Assembly: GCA_024640365.1 (NCBI GenBank)
Contig: JAHEFE010000002.1
Location: 1-64,000 of the forward strand
Source of the DNA: Woeseiaceae bacterium
Lineage (GTDB): Bacteria; Pseudomonadota; Gammaproteobacteria; Steroidobacterales; Woeseiaceae
Direction of reading: 5' to 3'
DNA length: 64,000 nucleotides
Shown here one piece after another: positions 63,630 to 64,000 of this stretch. Both the position numbers and the translations under genes were made by a program. Each line of letters opens with the position of its first letter. Within the stretch, counting starts at the first letter, position 1. The notes below the pieces were generated by a model that did no database searches, was not told the origin of the DNA, and saw nothing but the letters and a program-made list of their open reading frames with translations.

Positions 63630-64000
63630 TTACCAGAGACGCATCCGCCAGCCGCCACCGGAATGTGCTGACAAACGGCGTTTACGCATGCGCGCATGCA
63701 GCGCGGCGCGCTTGTCGGCCAACCAGCTCTCACGATCCACAAAAGGATCGATTCCCTTGTCTTTGCGACGACGCTCTTCCTGAGTACGATAGGCACAGAA
63801 CTCTTCATAAGAGTCGATTTCTGCCTGCAGCTCCTTGACGATCATTTCGACGTAGATCGCATCATCCAGGAACCCGATACCCGGAATGTGGTCAGGAATA
63901 ATATCTTCAGGGTCGCAGAAGTAAACGAGTGCACTTAATACGCGACGGCGCTCTTCATCAGATAATTGCCACTCGCCATCTTTTACCATGTTGATGATTA
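63630..64000 (-). CDS. DUF1232 (YkvA-like) protein, probably 5' partial
   Basis: At least 119 residues are visible. LSALVYFCDPEDIIPDHIPG and IGFLDDAIYVEMIVKEL (near residues 18-54) match the DUF1232/YkvA pattern, in which conserved Pro and Asp residues frame a membrane-associated helix pair of unknown role. The C-terminal part is very basic (MRKRRLSAHSGGGWRMRLW). The ATG at 63989 lies 11 nt from the edge and the frame stays open beyond it with no ribosome site seen, so the true start is probably outside the window. Confidence 0.7.
   Translation of the reverse strand, partial: IINMVKDGEWQLSDEERRRVLSALVYFCDPEDIIPDHIPGIGFLDDAIYVEMIVKELQAEIDSYEEFCAYRTQEERRRKDKGIDPFVDRESWLADKRAALHARMRKRRLSAHSGGGWRMRLW

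Noticed and set aside
1-64000. CRISPR arrays, tRNA or rRNA genes, insertion sequences, prophage genes
   Set aside because: No regularly spaced identical repeats, no tRNA-like cloverleaf or rRNA sequence, and no transposase or integrase motif was seen on either strand.

Overview
The window looks like the chromosome of a free-living, Gram-negative, probably marine or sediment gammaproteobacterium. The evidence is two TonB-dependent receptors (one of the large Oar type), many lipobox lipoproteins, a Tat-exported flavoenzyme, sodium-type carriers (SSS, two CNT/NupC, NhaC) and Deo/Xdh/Puu enzymes of proteobacterial type. A Woeseia-like lineage is only a guess. No rRNA, tRNA, CRISPR array, insertion sequence or phage gene was seen. 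Both edges cut genes.

Layout. (1) 1-2.7 kb: the end of a cluster with two BcrA/BcrD-type ATPase subunits (benzoyl-CoA reductase family) and a hemerythrin-like protein. (2) 2.9-5.0 kb: phosphatidylserine synthase and a class III aminotransferase. (3) 5.0-14.0 kb: succinate-semialdehyde dehydrogenase behind a striking tandem dyad element, two lipid-anchored amidohydrolases, a sodium:solute symporter, a Tat-exported spermidine-dehydrogenase-like flavoprotein and a secreted cupin. (4) 14.2-16.1 kb: an unknown exported protein, an ECF sigma factor and a membrane protein placed like its anti-sigma factor. (5) 16.2-27.2 kb: nucleoside uptake and breakdown: nupC-deoB, add-deoA-nupC, cdd with an e(P4)-type acid phosphatase, a UshA-like nucleotidase lipoprotein and an MtaD-like deaminase lipoprotein. 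(6) 27.3-36.7 kb: two TonB receptors, an EEP-family nuclease/phosphatase lipoprotein with a partner lipoprotein, a cupin and an SDR. (7) 36.8-43.1 kb: deoD-deoC-ALDH-pseudo-ALDH, a cytochrome P450 and an adenosine kinase-like PfkB enzyme. (8) 43.4-46.5 kb: hibernation factor, a two-domain kinase fusion and a second hemerythrin. (9) 46.8-60.4 kb: a compact purine ring degradation operon (hiuH-xdhABC-puuD-puuE-uraD-alc-allA-guaD-nhaC) facing a glycerate kinase. (10) 60.4-64 kb: two divergent phosphoribosyltransferase paralogues, a LOG protein, an AlbA_2/Schlafen-like protein and a DUF1232 protein cut by the edge.

Together, regions 5-7 and 9 form a nearly continuous route for extracellular nucleic acid. 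A candidate surface nuclease and two phosphatases would release nucleosides, NupC would import them, and Add/Cdd would deaminate them. DeoD/DeoA would split them, deoxyribose would go through DeoB-DeoC-ALDH to glyceraldehyde-3-phosphate and acetate, and purine bases would go through XDH and urate to glyoxylate and urea. Apart from the ECF sigma factor, no recognisable transcription regulator is encoded in the window. The repeated sites upstream of gabD and of the second TonB receptor must therefore be read by factors encoded elsewhere.
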